A DNA stretch of 64,000 bases from Mesorhizobium_K quangtriensis. Its GTDB lineage: Bacteria > Pseudomonadota > Alphaproteobacteria > Rhizobiales > Rhizobiaceae. Position numbers and translations under genes: made by a program. The DNA is taken from assembly GCF_040081925.1 (NCBI RefSeq), contig NZ_JBEBMF010000001.1, positions 620,001 to 684,000 on the forward strand, given 5' to 3'. Shown piece after piece: positions 10,629-19,549 of the stretch. Positions within the stretch are counted from its first letter, which is position 1, and every line of letters starts with the position of its first letter. Below the pieces are notes generated by a model. It was not told the DNA's origin. It did no database searches and saw only the letters and a program-made list of their open reading frames with translations.

Positions 10629-11875
10629 CCCTCGTCCACCACACGCAGGCGCAACTGTCCGCTCTTTGTCCCCACCGACGCGCTTTCGTTGGCAGCCGGT
10701 AGCTGACGCGACGGCGTGTCACCGGCCGTTTCCGCGCCGAGTTCCAGCGCCTCGATCTTCTGCCCGCGCTTCACGACCTTGGAGGACGACACGAGGATAT
10801 CGTCGATATCCTTCGACGCCTGTCCAAAATGCCCCTGCAGCTTGCGCACACGATCATCGAGTCGGCTGACGTCCTCCATCAGCCGCACGACCTCGCCCTG
10901 TATGAGATGCGCCTGTTCGCGCATGCGCGCATCCTTCAGGATCGCCTGCACCACCTGGATCGACAGCATCAGAAGCGACGGCGAGACGATGACGACACGG
11001 GCGCGGTGCGCCCGCTGGATGACGGCTTCGAAATTCTCGTGGATCTCTGCGAAGATCGATTCCGAGGGCACGAACATGAATGCGGTGTCCTGCGTCTCGC
11101 CGCTGATCAGATATTTCTCCGAAATCGCACGGATATGCACTTCCATGTCACGTCGGAAGAGCTGCGCGGCGCGAACCTTGTCCGCGTCCGTTCCGGCATC
11201 GCGAATGGCGTGCCATGATTCCAGCGGAAACTTGGCGTCGATCACCAGCTTCGGCGCATCATTCGGCATATGGATGACACAGTCCGGACGGTTGTTGTTG
11301 GACAGCGTCCATTGGAACTCGTAGCCGCCCTGCGGCAGGCCGTCGGCGACGATCGCCTCCATGCGCGACTGGCCGAACGCGCCGCGCGTCTGCTTGTTGG
11401 AGAGGATCGCCTGCAATTGCACGACCTGGCCGGCAAGCGACTGGATGTTGTTCTGCGCGCTGTCGATGACAGCGAGCCGCTCCTGCAGCTTGGCCAGCGA
11501 ATCGTGAGTCGACTTCGTCTGCTCGGTCATCGTCTGGCCGATGCGCCCGGTCATGGCGTCGAGCCTCTGGGTCAGCGACTGGGTCAGCTCGGCCTGCCGC
11601 GCGCCGAACACATCGGCCACTGCGCCGAGCCGCCCCTGCATCTCGGCCTGCGCCTGCACGATCGCGGCCAGGCGTACATCGGCTTCGCGCGCCCGTTCGG
11701 AAGCCTCCATGGCGGAAAGCGACCGGGCTCTCGACGACCGCCACAGCGCGACGCCGAGCGCCAACAGCAGCAGGACGACAATGCCGGCGGCGGTGGCGAG
11801 CGCCTGCCCGAACGTGATCGTGGTCGCGCCGAGGCGCGCGACCGGTTCGGAGAGAATCGCTGCGAGCTGTTCCAT
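10622..11875 (-). CDS. rmuC: DNA recombination protein RmuC
   Basis: This is a 417-residue RmuC homologue. It has an N-terminal membrane anchor (about residues 22-46), a coiled-coil region (about 60-165) and the conserved RmuC nuclease-like domain (about 170-370), which includes VIDAKFPLESW and EKYLISGETQDTAFMFVPSE. In E. coli RmuC limits inversions at short inverted repeats. The C-terminal ~45 residues are low-complexity. The gene lies divergent to def with about 95 bp between them, a common rhizobial arrangement. Confidence 0.92.
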   Translation of the reverse strand: MEQLAAILSEPVARLGATTITFGQALATAAGIVVLLLLALGVALWRSSRARSLSAMEASERAREADVRLAAIVQAQAEMQGRLGAVADVFGARQAELTQSLTQRLDAMTGRIGQTMTEQTKSTHDSLAKLQERLAVIDSAQNNIQSLAGQVVQLQAILSNKQTRGAFGQSRMEAIVADGLPQGGYEFQWTLSNNNRPDCVIHMPNDAPKLVIDAKFPLESWHAIRDAGTDADKVRAAQLFRRDMEVHIRAISEKYLISGETQDTAFMFVPSESIFAEIHENFEAVIQRAHRARVVIVSPSLLMLSIQVVQAILKDARMREQAHLIQGEVVRLMEDVSRLDDRVRKLQGHFGQASKDIDDILVSSSKVVKRGQKIEALELGAETAGDTPSRQLPAANESASVGTKSGQLRLRVVDEGA

Positions 11876-11971
11876 GCGACGAGCATAGCTGATTCATTCC
11901 ACGGATCAAAACGAGAACATGAGCCGTTCCGCGGTGTTGACGGCTTGAAAGCGAGGTCTTAGGTGAGGCGC

Positions 11972-12502
11972 ATGTCGATCAAGCCCCTTGTTATCCTCCC
12001 CGATCCCGTCCTGCGCCTGGTGTCCAAGCCGGTCGAACGTGTCGATGCGCCGCTGCTGAAGCTCGCCGACGACATGCTGGAAACGATGTACAACGCGCCC
12101 GGCATCGGGCTTGCGGCGATTCAGATCGGCGAACCGCTGCGGCTGCTCGTCATCGACCTCGCCAAGGAAGGCGAGCCGCCCGCGCCACAGGTCTTCATCA
12201 ACCCGGAAGTGCTTGATACCAGCGACGAGCGTTCCGTCTACGAGGAAGGCTGCCTGTCGATCCCGGATTATTATGCGGAGGTCGAGCGGCCCGCCAAGGT
12301 GCGCGTGCGCCACCTCGACCGGTCAGGCAAGGAACAGGAGATCGAGGCCGACGGCCTGCTCGCCACCTGCCTGCAGCACGAGATGGATCATTTGAACGGC
12401 GTGCTGTTCATCGACCATATCTCCAAGCTGAAGCGCGACATGGTGGTGAAGAAATTCAAGAAGCTCGCCAGGGATCGCCAGCCCAAGAAGATGGTTAGCT
12501 GA
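11972..12502 (+). CDS. def: Peptide deformylase
   Basis: This is a 176-residue metalloenzyme that removes the formyl group from the initiator methionine of new proteins. All three signature motifs are present: GIGLAAIQIG, EEGCLSIP (the metal-ligand cysteine) and QHEMDHLNG (HEXXH type, with the catalytic glutamate). I chose the ATG at 11972, giving MSIKPLVILPDPVLR as in other rhizobia, over a GTG 9 nt upstream that would overlap the AGGTGAGG ribosome-binding site. It is 12 nt upstream of fmt, the usual def-fmt pair. Confidence 0.97.
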   Translation: MSIKPLVILPDPVLRLVSKPVERVDAPLLKLADDMLETMYNAPGIGLAAIQIGEPLRLLVIDLAKEGEPPAPQVFINPEVLDTSDERSVYEEGCLSIPDYYAEVERPAKVRVRHLDRSGKEQEIEADGLLATCLQHEMDHLNGVLFIDHISKLKRDMVVKKFKKLARDRQPKKMVS

Positions 12503-12514
12503 GCGCCGCCAACG

Positions 12515-13450
12515 ATGCCGCTCCGCATCATATTCATGGGCACGCCGGATTTTTCGGTGCCGACGCTGCGCGCCCTGGCGGAAGCCGGGCATGAGATCGC
12601 GGCCGTCTATACGCAGCCGCCGCGCCCGGCCGGCCGGCGCGGGCTGGAACTGACTCCCTCGCCGGTGCAGCGGGAGGCCGAGAGGCTCGGCATCGAGGTG
12701 CGTTCGCCGCTCTCGCTGAAAGGCGAGGCCGAGCAGGAGGCGTTCGCGGCGCTGAAAGCCGATGCCGCCGTCGTCGTCGCCTACGGCCTGCTGCTGCCCA
12801 AGCCCGCGCTCGACGGCACGAGGCTCGGTGCCTGGAATGGCCATGCCTCGCTGCTGCCCCGATGGCGTGGTGCGGCGCCCATCCAGCGGTCGATCATGGC
12901 CGGCGACCGTGAAACCGGCATGATGGTCATGAAAATGGACATAGGACTTGATACCGGTCCGGTTGCGCTCACTGAGCGCATCGCGATCGGACCCGACGAA
13001 ACATCAGGCGAACTGCACGACCGGCTGATGCAGGCTGGCGCGGCCCTGATGGTGAAAGCTCTGGATAAACTCGAAGCCGGCACGATTGAACTGACGCCAC
13101 AGCCAGAGGATGGCGTTATTTATGCAAGCAAGATTGACAAGGCTGAGACACGCATCGACTGGCGCCTGCCGGCTTCCACAGTGCATAATCACATTCGCGG
13201 TCTTTCGCCTTTCCCCGGCGCGTGGTGCGAGATGACGGTCGGCGGCAAGGTCGAAAGGCTGAAGATCCTGCGCTCGACGGTGGCGGAAGGGCGCGGCAGG
13301 CCCGGCGAGATCGTCGATGGGAATCTCACAGTCGGCTGCGGCGAGGGCGCCGTCCGCCTGCTGGAGTTGCAAAGGGCCGGTGGCCGGCCGGTTACTTCGG
13401 ACGAATTCCTGCGCGGCATAAAGACAGAAAAAGGAATGACACTCTCATGA
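12515..13450 (+). CDS. fmt: Methionyl-tRNA formyltransferase
   Basis: This is a 311-residue enzyme that formylates Met-tRNAfMet using 10-formyl-tetrahydrofolate. The N-terminal formyltransferase domain starts IIFMGTPDFSVPTLRAL and carries the catalytic segment HASLLPRWRGAAPIQRSI. The C-terminal tRNA-binding domain includes KIDKAETRIDW and IRGLSPFPGAW. It follows def closely and overlaps the next gene by 4 nt (ATGA), so def, fmt, the GNAT gene and truA probably form one operon. Confidence 0.97.
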   Translation: MPLRIIFMGTPDFSVPTLRALAEAGHEIAAVYTQPPRPAGRRGLELTPSPVQREAERLGIEVRSPLSLKGEAEQEAFAALKADAAVVVAYGLLLPKPALDGTRLGAWNGHASLLPRWRGAAPIQRSIMAGDRETGMMVMKMDIGLDTGPVALTERIAIGPDETSGELHDRLMQAGAALMVKALDKLEAGTIELTPQPEDGVIYASKIDKAETRIDWRLPASTVHNHIRGLSPFPGAWCEMTVGGKVERLKILRSTVAEGRGRPGEIVDGNLTVGCGEGAVRLLELQRAGGRPVTSDEFLRGIKTEKGMTLS

Positions 13451-13956
13451 GCATGATGTCGATCAGGACAGCGACGCCCAAGGATCGCGAAGCCATCCGC
13501 CTCGTCGAGGAACACGCGTTCGGCCAGCAGACGGAGGCCGGACTGGTCGACGCACTGGTGGACAGCGGCGACACGGTGCTGGAACTGGTGGCCGAGGAAG
13601 ATGGCCATGTCGTCGGTCACATCCTGTTCTCCCGGCTTTATGTCGAAAAGGGCGGTGTGCGCCATCCGGCCGTCGCACTCGCGCCGCTGGCGGTCGAGCC
13701 GTCCTTCCACGGCACCGGCATCGGCGGCGCGCTGGTGCGGGAAGCGCATCTGCGCCTCAAGCAATCCGGCGAGACGCTTGCCATCGTCCTCGGCGAGCCC
13801 GCCTATTACGGCCGCTTCGGCTACGCCCATGGGCGGGCTGCGCAGTTCGACAGCGACTACCAGTGCGAAGCGCTGCAAGCGCTGGCGTGGGGCGAAGCGC
13901 CGGAAAGCGGCAAGCTTGTCTACGCGCCTGCCTTCAGTGCGGACCTCGCGGCCTAG
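13447..13956 (+). CDS. GNAT family N-acetyltransferase (YhbS-like)
   Basis: This is a 169-residue Gcn5-related acetyltransferase. The acetyl-CoA pyrophosphate-binding region is LAVEPSFHGTGIGGALVREA (Q/RxxGxG/A type), and LGEPAYYGRFGY is typical of the YhbS/COG3153 subgroup. The substrate is unknown. Its ATG overlaps the fmt stop, so it is translationally coupled to fmt, and truA starts 3 nt after its end. The conserved location between fmt and truA hints at a housekeeping role, but this is inference. Confidence 0.88.
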   Translation: MSMMSIRTATPKDREAIRLVEEHAFGQQTEAGLVDALVDSGDTVLELVAEEDGHVVGHILFSRLYVEKGGVRHPAVALAPLAVEPSFHGTGIGGALVREAHLRLKQSGETLAIVLGEPAYYGRFGYAHGRAAQFDSDYQCEALQALAWGEAPESGKLVYAPAFSADLAA

Positions 13957-13959
13957 GCC

Positions 13960-14730
13960 TTGCCGCGCTATCGCCTCGACATCGAGTATGATGGCACGCG
14001 CTATGCCGGCTGGCAGCGGCAGGCCGGACCGCCTTCGGTTCAGGCGGCGCTCGAGCAGGCGATCCTGAAATTCAGCGGCGAGACCGTCACGCTACGGGCG
14101 GCCGGGCGCACCGATTCCGGGGTCCACGCGACCGGGCAGGTGGCGCATATCGATCTCGAAAAAGCCTGGTCCAACGACAAGGTTCGCGACGCCGTCAACG
14201 CGCATCTGCGGCTCGCTACCGAAGCCGTGTCGGTGACGGCGGCACGTCGGGTATCCGACGCGTTCGACGCGCGCTTTTCGGCGACCGCCCGGCATTATCT
14301 CTACCGGATCCTCAACCGCCGCGCCCATCCGTCACTTGAGAAGGACCGCACCTGGTGGGTGCCAGCCCCGCTCGACGCCGCAGCGATGCACGAGGCGGCA
14401 AGACACCTGCTCGGCCGGCACGACTTCACCACCTTCCGCTCATCCCAATGCCAGGCGAACAGCCCGGTGAGGACGCTCGACCGGCTGGACGTCACCCGCA
14501 CCGGCGACCTGATCGAGGTCCGCACCTCTGCGCGCTCCTTCCTGCACAATCAGGTCCGCTCGATGGTTGGCACGCTGAAGCGCGTCGGCGAGGGCGGCTG
14601 GAGCGCGGCGGACGTGAAGGCTGCCTTGGAGGCAAAGGACCGCGCCGCCTGCGCTGGCATCGCGCCGCCCGAAGGGCTCTACCTGACAAAGGTGGACTAC
14701 GGAGACGTGGACTACAGTCCCGACGCCTGA
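13960..14730 (+). CDS. truA: tRNA pseudouridine(38-40) synthase TruA
   Basis: This is a 256-residue enzyme that converts uridines 38-40 of the tRNA anticodon arm to pseudouridine. The catalytic aspartate lies in AGRTDSGVHATGQVAH. Other family segments are FDARFSATARHYLYRI and SFLHNQVRSMVGTL. The start is TTG (13960), giving MPRYRLDIEYDGTRYAGWQR; no ATG fits the conserved N-terminus. It is the last gene of the def-fmt unit and converges on the next gene with an 18-nt overlap. Confidence 0.95.
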   Translation: MPRYRLDIEYDGTRYAGWQRQAGPPSVQAALEQAILKFSGETVTLRAAGRTDSGVHATGQVAHIDLEKAWSNDKVRDAVNAHLRLATEAVSVTAARRVSDAFDARFSATARHYLYRILNRRAHPSLEKDRTWWVPAPLDAAAMHEAARHLLGRHDFTTFRSSQCQANSPVRTLDRLDVTRTGDLIEVRTSARSFLHNQVRSMVGTLKRVGEGGWSAADVKAALEAKDRAACAGIAPPEGLYLTKVDYGDVDYSPDA

Positions 14731-15323
14731 TCGAGAGGCGCCAGCCCGAACGCGCTCTGCAGGATGAAGAGCGTCAGCAGCGATACGATGAACATGCCGG
14801 CGAAGACTGCCGACGCGACGCCCGCGCCCTTGCCCAGCGCCGCATTGGTCATGCGCCATGTCAGCACCATGGCGGCGACGAAGAACACCAGCGAAAGCAT
14901 GTCCTCGAGTGGCCTGACCTCAGGCAGAACAAGCCCGATCAGCGCCGGCGGCAGTATGATCCAAGCGATCAGCGCGGACGCCCAGTTGCTGGCGACCACG
15001 AGATGGACGAAGCGGTCGGCGATGCCTGCGGGCTTCGCCACCGCGGCAAGCACCAGCAGCGGGACCACCCAGGCTGCGAGGTCGATTGTCGCCAACCGCA
15101 GCACGATGGACAACCGCCCGTCGAAACCGTCACCCAGCGCGCTGAGGTCGTTGGCGAAGCCGACCCAACCGACCACCAGCGCCGGCAGAGCTATGAGCAT
15201 CGCATAGAACGAGTTCCAGAAGCCGTCGGCGCTGATGTCTAGCAATTTGAGGCCATCGGCCTTGCCCAGCATCATTTGCCAGGCGCCGGTCAGGTATTGC
15301 TGGATTTGTTCGCCGGATGGCAT
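14712..15323 (-). CDS. Conserved multi-pass membrane protein of unknown function
   Basis: This 203-residue protein has five or so hydrophobic segments (for example FYAMLIALPALVVGWVGF and LIAWIILPPALIGLVLP) and no motif I can assign. It starts 4 nt after the dapE stop and is read in the same direction, so it is probably cotranscribed with dapE. I recall a 'hypothetical/transporter' protein in this position in related rhizobia. The name transporter would not be justified by sequence alone. Confidence 0.75.
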   Translation of the reverse strand: MPSGEQIQQYLTGAWQMMLGKADGLKLLDISADGFWNSFYAMLIALPALVVGWVGFANDLSALGDGFDGRLSIVLRLATIDLAAWVVPLLVLAAVAKPAGIADRFVHLVVASNWASALIAWIILPPALIGLVLPEVRPLEDMLSLVFFVAAMVLTWRMTNAALGKGAGVASAVFAGMFIVSLLTLFILQSAFGLAPLDQASGL

Positions 15324-15326
15324 GCG

Positions 15327-16514
15327 CTACCCGAACCAGTCCTCGAGGAAACGGCTGTAGATGTCAGCCAATGTCTCGAGGTCGACAAGAGACACGCGCT
15401 CGTCGACCATGTGCATGGTCTTGCCGACGAGGCCGAACTCGACAACCGGGCAATAGTCCTTGATGAAACGCGCATCCGACGTTCCGCCCGAGGTTGAGAG
15501 CGCCGGCGTCTGGCCCGTCACGGCGTGGACCGAGGCCGATAGCGCCGAGATCAGCTTCTCGTCGTGTGTCAGGAACACATGGCTCGGCCTGTCGCGCCAG
15601 ACGAGGTCGAAGGCGACCGGCTCCTTCCGTCCGGGGCGATACTTGCTCCGGCTACTTGCCCGGTCGAGGCGGTTGTGGATTTCCGCCTGCAGCGTCTCGG
15701 CGGTCCATGTGTCGTTGAAACGGATGTTGAAGGCGAGCGTCGCCTTCGCCGGAATGACGTTCGTCGACGGGTTGCCGACATCGATGGACGTGATCTCCAG
15801 ATTCGTAGGCTGGAAGTCCTTGGTGCCGGCGTCGAGCACCGGGCTGAGCAGCGCATCGGCTAGCGTCAGCAACCCGCGCACGGGACTGTCGGCGAGGTGC
15901 GGATAGGCCGCGTGGCCCTGCACGCCGTTGACGGTCAGCAGTCCCGAGATCGATCCCCGCCGACCGATCTTGATCATGTCGCCGAGCCGCTCGGGATTGG
16001 TCGGCTCGCCGACGACGGCCGCATCCCAGCGCTCACCCTTGGACGCCGCCCATTCCAGCAGCTTGGATGTCCCGTTGATCGACGGGCCTTCCTCGTCCCC
16101 GGTGATCAGCAGAGACACCGACCCCTTGAGGCTGCCCTTCTTCTCCACATGGCGGGCCACTGCGGCGACGAAGCAGGCGATGCCGCCTTTCATATCGACC
16201 GCGCCGCGGCCGTACATCTCGCCATTATGGATCGCGGCCGAAAAGGGCGGGTGCGTCCAGGACGTCTCGTCGCCCGGGGGCACCACGTCGGTATGGCCCG
16301 CGAACATCAGGTGCGGCCCGTTGCCTGAGAGCCGCGCATAGAGGTTCTCGATGTCCGGCGTGCCATCTTCCGAGAAGACCGGCCGTTCCACCGAAAAGCC
16401 GAGTGGCTTCAGCATGGTTTCCAGCGCCGACAGCGCGCCGCCCTCGGCGGGCGTCACCGACTGGCAGCGGATCAAGGCGGCGAGGTTCTCTGCCGGATCG
16501 GTCGATAGGCTCAT
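15327..16514 (-). CDS. dapE: Succinyl-diaminopimelate desuccinylase
   Basis: This is a 395-residue M20 family di-zinc hydrolase of the succinylase branch of lysine and diaminopimelate synthesis. Metal-binding and catalytic motifs are MFAGHTDVVPPGD, GRGAVDMKGGIACF and LLITGDEEGPSINGT. The C-terminal ALSTSGGTSDARF supplies the last ligand region. I chose the ATG at 16514 (MSLSTDPAENLA), which aligns with the usual N-terminus; an ATG 18 nt upstream is possible. dapD, the enzyme two steps earlier, lies nearby on the same strand. Confidence 0.95.
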   Translation of the reverse strand: MSLSTDPAENLAALIRCQSVTPAEGGALSALETMLKPLGFSVERPVFSEDGTPDIENLYARLSGNGPHLMFAGHTDVVPPGDETSWTHPPFSAAIHNGEMYGRGAVDMKGGIACFVAAVARHVEKKGSLKGSVSLLITGDEEGPSINGTSKLLEWAASKGERWDAAVVGEPTNPERLGDMIKIGRRGSISGLLTVNGVQGHAAYPHLADSPVRGLLTLADALLSPVLDAGTKDFQPTNLEITSIDVGNPSTNVIPAKATLAFNIRFNDTWTAETLQAEIHNRLDRASSRSKYRPGRKEPVAFDLVWRDRPSHVFLTHDEKLISALSASVHAVTGQTPALSTSGGTSDARFIKDYCPVVEFGLVGKTMHMVDERVSLVDLETLADIYSRFLEDWFG

Positions 16515-16574
16515 GCGCGCGGGATAATCCAAAGAGCGAAAAATGTCACTTGGCGGAAATGCGCCATGCCCCGA

Positions 16575-16952
16575 TCAGCCGCCGGCGGGTGCGTTCGGAC
16601 GTTGCCCGTACTGGTTCGGTCCGGGATTGCCCGGGATGAGGCAGAGCGCGATGAAGGCGACAATGGAGATGACCGGGATAAACAGCGCCGCCGCGATGAT
16701 GCCGGGCTTGCCGATGTCATGCAGCCGCTTCACGGACAGTGCGATGTTGGCCCAGACCGCCACGACCATGACGATCCAGAATGCTGCGGCCCAGCCTTGG
16801 CCGGCCGAGCTTTCTTCCGGCACGAGCGTGAACCGATAGAGCAGGAAGGCCTGGATCACCGCCAGTAGAAGTCCCGCAAGGAAATAGGCCGCGCGGCTGA
16901 CGCGGCCCGAAAAGCGGAAGAAAAGCCAGATAAGCTTGTCTTTTTCAGGCAA
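16575..16952 (-). CDS. DUF805 family small membrane protein (second of a tandem pair)
   Basis: This is a 125-residue protein with the DUF805 layout: an aromatic-rich start (LIWLFFRFSGRVSRAAYFLA), about four membrane segments, and the VKRLHDIGKPG loop between segments 3 and 4. It starts with TTG 8 nt inside the end of the upstream DUF805 gene, so the two are translationally coupled. The C-terminus is Pro/Asn-rich. The function of the family is unknown. Confidence 0.8.
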   Translation of the reverse strand: MPEKDKLIWLFFRFSGRVSRAAYFLAGLLLAVIQAFLLYRFTLVPEESSAGQGWAAAFWIVMVVAVWANIALSVKRLHDIGKPGIIAAALFIPVISIVAFIALCLIPGNPGPNQYGQRPNAPAGG

Positions 16953-17298
16953 GGGGGTCCGGTCCGAATCTGTTGGCGCCCCGGTTGCCTTCGAGGATGC
17001 CGAGTTCGATGAGCATCCAGAGGCCGCCGATGATGGGAACCAGCCCGATCAGGCTCCACCAGCCCGACTTGTCGCGGTCGTGCCAGCGCTTGGCGTAGAG
17101 CGCCAGCGCGAAGTAGATCGAGCCGATGGCGACGATCGCGCCGAGGATGCCGAAGCCGCTGTCGCTGATCTGCAGGCCGAGGATTGCGTCGAGGATCGAG
17201 GCGACGATGCTGATGGCGATCAACACGCCGATGCCCGCCCAGAACTTGGCCCTGTTGATACGGCCTTCGAAGCTTGTGAAGAGATATTTCCAGTCCAT
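16945..17298 (-). CDS. DUF805 family small membrane protein (first of a tandem pair)
   Basis: This is a 117-residue DUF805 protein: YLFTSFEGRINRAKFWAGIG at the N-terminus, three to four membrane segments and the AKRWHDRDKSGWWSLIGLVP loop. It shares fold and layout with the downstream gene but not close sequence, so the pair is an old duplication. It lies between dapD (upstream) and dapE (downstream) on the same strand. Confidence 0.85.
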   Translation of the reverse strand: MDWKYLFTSFEGRINRAKFWAGIGVLIAISIVASILDAILGLQISDSGFGILGAIVAIGSIYFALALYAKRWHDRDKSGWWSLIGLVPIIGGLWMLIELGILEGNRGANRFGPDPLA

Positions 17299-17370
17299 TC
17301 AACCCCTCCATCCGGATATCGCGCCCAGAGACCGGCGCGCGCCGGAAAGTGCGTCGGTTTCAGGCAAAGA

Positions 17371-18225
17371 TCAATCTCTCAGCAGCTCGTTGATCGAGGT
17401 CTTGGAACGTGTCTGCGCATCGACCTTCTTGACGATGACGGCGCAGTAGAGGCTGGGACCGGGCTCGCCATTGCCCATCGGCTTGCCGGGCAGCGCGCCG
17501 GCGACGACCACGGAAAAGGGCGGCACTTCGCCATAGGTGATCGCCCCGGTGGCGCGGTCGACGATCTTGGTCGACTTGCCGATGAAGACGCCCATGCCGA
17601 GCACCGCGCCCTCGCGCACGATGCAGCCTTCCACCACTTCGGAGCGCGCGCCGATGAAGCAGTCGTCCTCGATGATGGTTGGGCTAGCCTGCATGGGTTC
17701 CAGCACGCCGCCGATACCGACGCCGCCCGACAGATGCACGTTCTTGCCGATCTGGGCGCAGGAGCCGACCGTCGCCCAAGTGTCGACCATGGTGTTCTCG
17801 CCGACATGGGCGCCCAGATTGACGAAGGACGGCATCAGGACCGCGCCCGGCGCGATATAGGCCGAGCGGCGCACGACCGCCGACGGGACCGAGCGGAAAC
17901 CGGCCTTCTCGTGGTCGGCGGCGGTCCAGCCGTCGAACTTGGAGGGGACCTTGTCCCACCACGTGGCGTTGCCCGGCCCACCCTTAACGATGTCCATCGG
18001 GTTGAGCCGGAAGGACAGCAGCACCGCCTTCTTCAGCCACTGGTTGACGGTCCAGACACCGTCCGCCTGCCGCTCGGCGACGCGCACCTCGCCCTTGTCG
18101 AGAAGGCCGAGCGCCGTCTCGACGGCGTCGCGAACCTCGCCTTTCGTGGCGGTCGAAATCGTGTCCCTGGCGTCGAACGCCTTTTCGATTGTGCTTTCGA
18201 GCCCGGACAGATTGGCCTTCGCCAT
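17371..18225 (-). CDS. dapD: 2,3,4,5-tetrahydropyridine-2,6-dicarboxylate N-succinyltransferase
   Basis: This is a 284-residue trimeric left-handed beta-helix enzyme that succinylates tetrahydrodipicolinate in lysine/diaminopimelate synthesis. The central part is a run of hexapeptide repeats (YIAPGAVLMPSFVNLGAHVG, then IGKNVHLSGGVGIGGVLEP). The family-specific segments ESTIEKAFDARDTIS at the N-terminus and RLNPMDIVKGG are present. Length matches E. coli DapD (274) plus a short tail. Confidence 0.96.
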   Translation of the reverse strand: MAKANLSGLESTIEKAFDARDTISTATKGEVRDAVETALGLLDKGEVRVAERQADGVWTVNQWLKKAVLLSFRLNPMDIVKGGPGNATWWDKVPSKFDGWTAADHEKAGFRSVPSAVVRRSAYIAPGAVLMPSFVNLGAHVGENTMVDTWATVGSCAQIGKNVHLSGGVGIGGVLEPMQASPTIIEDDCFIGARSEVVEGCIVREGAVLGMGVFIGKSTKIVDRATGAITYGEVPPFSVVVAGALPGKPMGNGEPGPSLYCAVIVKKVDAQTRSKTSINELLRD

Positions 18226-18392
18226 GAAATTCCCCTATTACAACGTGCCGTTAAGCCTGTGGCCGATAAGCTCGGACAAGGTCGCGCGGGAACCTATGTC
18301 AACCCTCCGGGAGGGTCAATCGCGCATGCGGCATGGCACGGCGTGGAATGGCCGGACATCCGGTGTAGAGCAAGGGGTTTGGGAAATTGAGC

Positions 18393-19232
18393 ATGAATCC
18401 GACCCAGAAGGCGGGATGGACCCCGCTGCCGCATGCGGATGAGGATCTGGAGCGCGCCAAGAGTGTGCCGGAGACGCCGCAGACGGTAGCTCCGACCTAC
18501 CGCCTGGCCTGGAACGACGAGGACTTCATGACCCGCCGTGAGCTGCGCCCGGTCCGGTTGCAGCTCGAACTGATGAAGCCCGAGCTTGTCCTGTCCGAAC
18601 GCGGCATCCGCTCGACGGTTATCCTGTTCGGCGGCGCGCGCATTCCCGAGCCGGGCGGAGCCGCATGGGCGGCCAAGAACGAGACGCAGAAGAAGAACCT
18701 CGAGGCCAACAGCCGCTATTACGAGGAAGCGCGGGCCTTCGCGCGCATATGCTCGCAGCACTCCGCCGCGTCATACTATCGCGAATTCGTCGTCGTGACC
18801 GGCGGCGGCCCCGGCGTCATGGAGGCTGGCAATCGCGGCGCGGCCGATGTCGGCGCGCCGTCGATCGGGCTGAACATTGTCCTGCCGCACGAGCAGGCGC
18901 CCAACCCCTACGTCTCGCCGGAGCTCTGCTTCAACTTCCACTATTTCGCCATTCGGAAGATGCATTTCATCATGCGCGCCAAGGCCATTGCCGTCTTCCC
19001 GGGCGGCTTCGGCACGATGGACGAACTGTTCGAGACCCTGACGCTGATCCAGACCGGCCGCATGGAACGGGTGCCGATCATCCTGTTCGGCGAGGAGTTC
19101 TGGCGGCGTTCGATCGACCTCGACTATCTCGCCGAGCAGGGCACCATCTCTCCCGGCGACCATGACATCATCGACTTCGCCGACACGGCCGACGACGCCT
19201 GGAAGGTCATCCAGAAGTTCTACAGTCTCTGA
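18393..19232 (+). CDS. LOG family protein (TIGR00730-type Rossmann-fold, possible nucleotide 5'-monophosphate phosphoribohydrolase)
   Basis: This is a 279-residue protein with the LOG signature PGGFGTMDELFETLTLIQTG and the upstream VVTGGGPGVMEAGNRGAADV. In characterised members this pair of motifs binds the nucleotide and hydrolyses cytokinin riboside monophosphates or simple NMPs. The N-terminal ~75 residues are an extension beyond the core fold. The ATG at 18393 is preferred to a TTG 6 nt upstream. Whether the role is in nucleotide salvage or cytokinin activation cannot be decided from sequence. Confidence 0.85.
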   Translation: MNPTQKAGWTPLPHADEDLERAKSVPETPQTVAPTYRLAWNDEDFMTRRELRPVRLQLELMKPELVLSERGIRSTVILFGGARIPEPGGAAWAAKNETQKKNLEANSRYYEEARAFARICSQHSAASYYREFVVVTGGGPGVMEAGNRGAADVGAPSIGLNIVLPHEQAPNPYVSPELCFNFHYFAIRKMHFIMRAKAIAVFPGGFGTMDELFETLTLIQTGRMERVPIILFGEEFWRRSIDLDYLAEQGTISPGDHDIIDFADTADDAWKVIQKFYSL

Positions 19233-19298
19233 GAAAGCTGCGTTCCGGGGGAACGCTTCGCCGGCCGGAGCAGTTTCTCCCGCCCGTGGAGAACGACG

Positions 19299-19547
19299 AT
19301 GGCCCGCAAACCCGAGACGCCGAGCAAGCCCGACACCGAGAAAGCGGCAGGCAAGTCACCGAGTCCGAGCGAGACGCAGGAACTGCGCGAGCGCATCGAG
19401 CGGCTCGAGGAGCGGCTGGATGAAAGCATCCTCGGCGACGACGGGCTGGCCGAACTCGATCACGGCATCGACAAGACCCAGTCCGCCGATCCCTTGCGCA
19501 AGGCTGTCCAGCGCTCCAACGTCAAGCGCGGCAGCCGCAAGGCCTGA
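19299..19547 (+). CDS. Small charged protein of unknown function
   Basis: This is an 82-residue protein: a Pro/Lys/Ser-rich N-terminus, a predicted amphipathic helix (ETQELRERIERLEERLDESI) and a basic C-terminus (VKRGSRKA). A GTGGAG ribosome-binding site precedes the ATG. I do not recognise the family. It lies between the LOG gene and the convergent DUF817 gene, whose stop is 2 nt away. Confidence 0.6.
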   Translation: MARKPETPSKPDTEKAAGKSPSPSETQELRERIERLEERLDESILGDDGLAELDHGIDKTQSADPLRKAVQRSNVKRGSRKA

Positions 19548-19549
19548 GC

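Noticed and set aside
9952..10722. A 256-codon version of the small Lys-rich protein
   Set aside because: The N-terminal 200 codons are antisense to the GFA gene and have no family resemblance. The internal ATG at 10080 has its own ribosome-binding site.
16936..18390. A 484-codon plus-strand frame across the DUF805 pair and dapD
   Set aside because: It is antisense to dapD and both DUF805 genes, all of which show family motifs.
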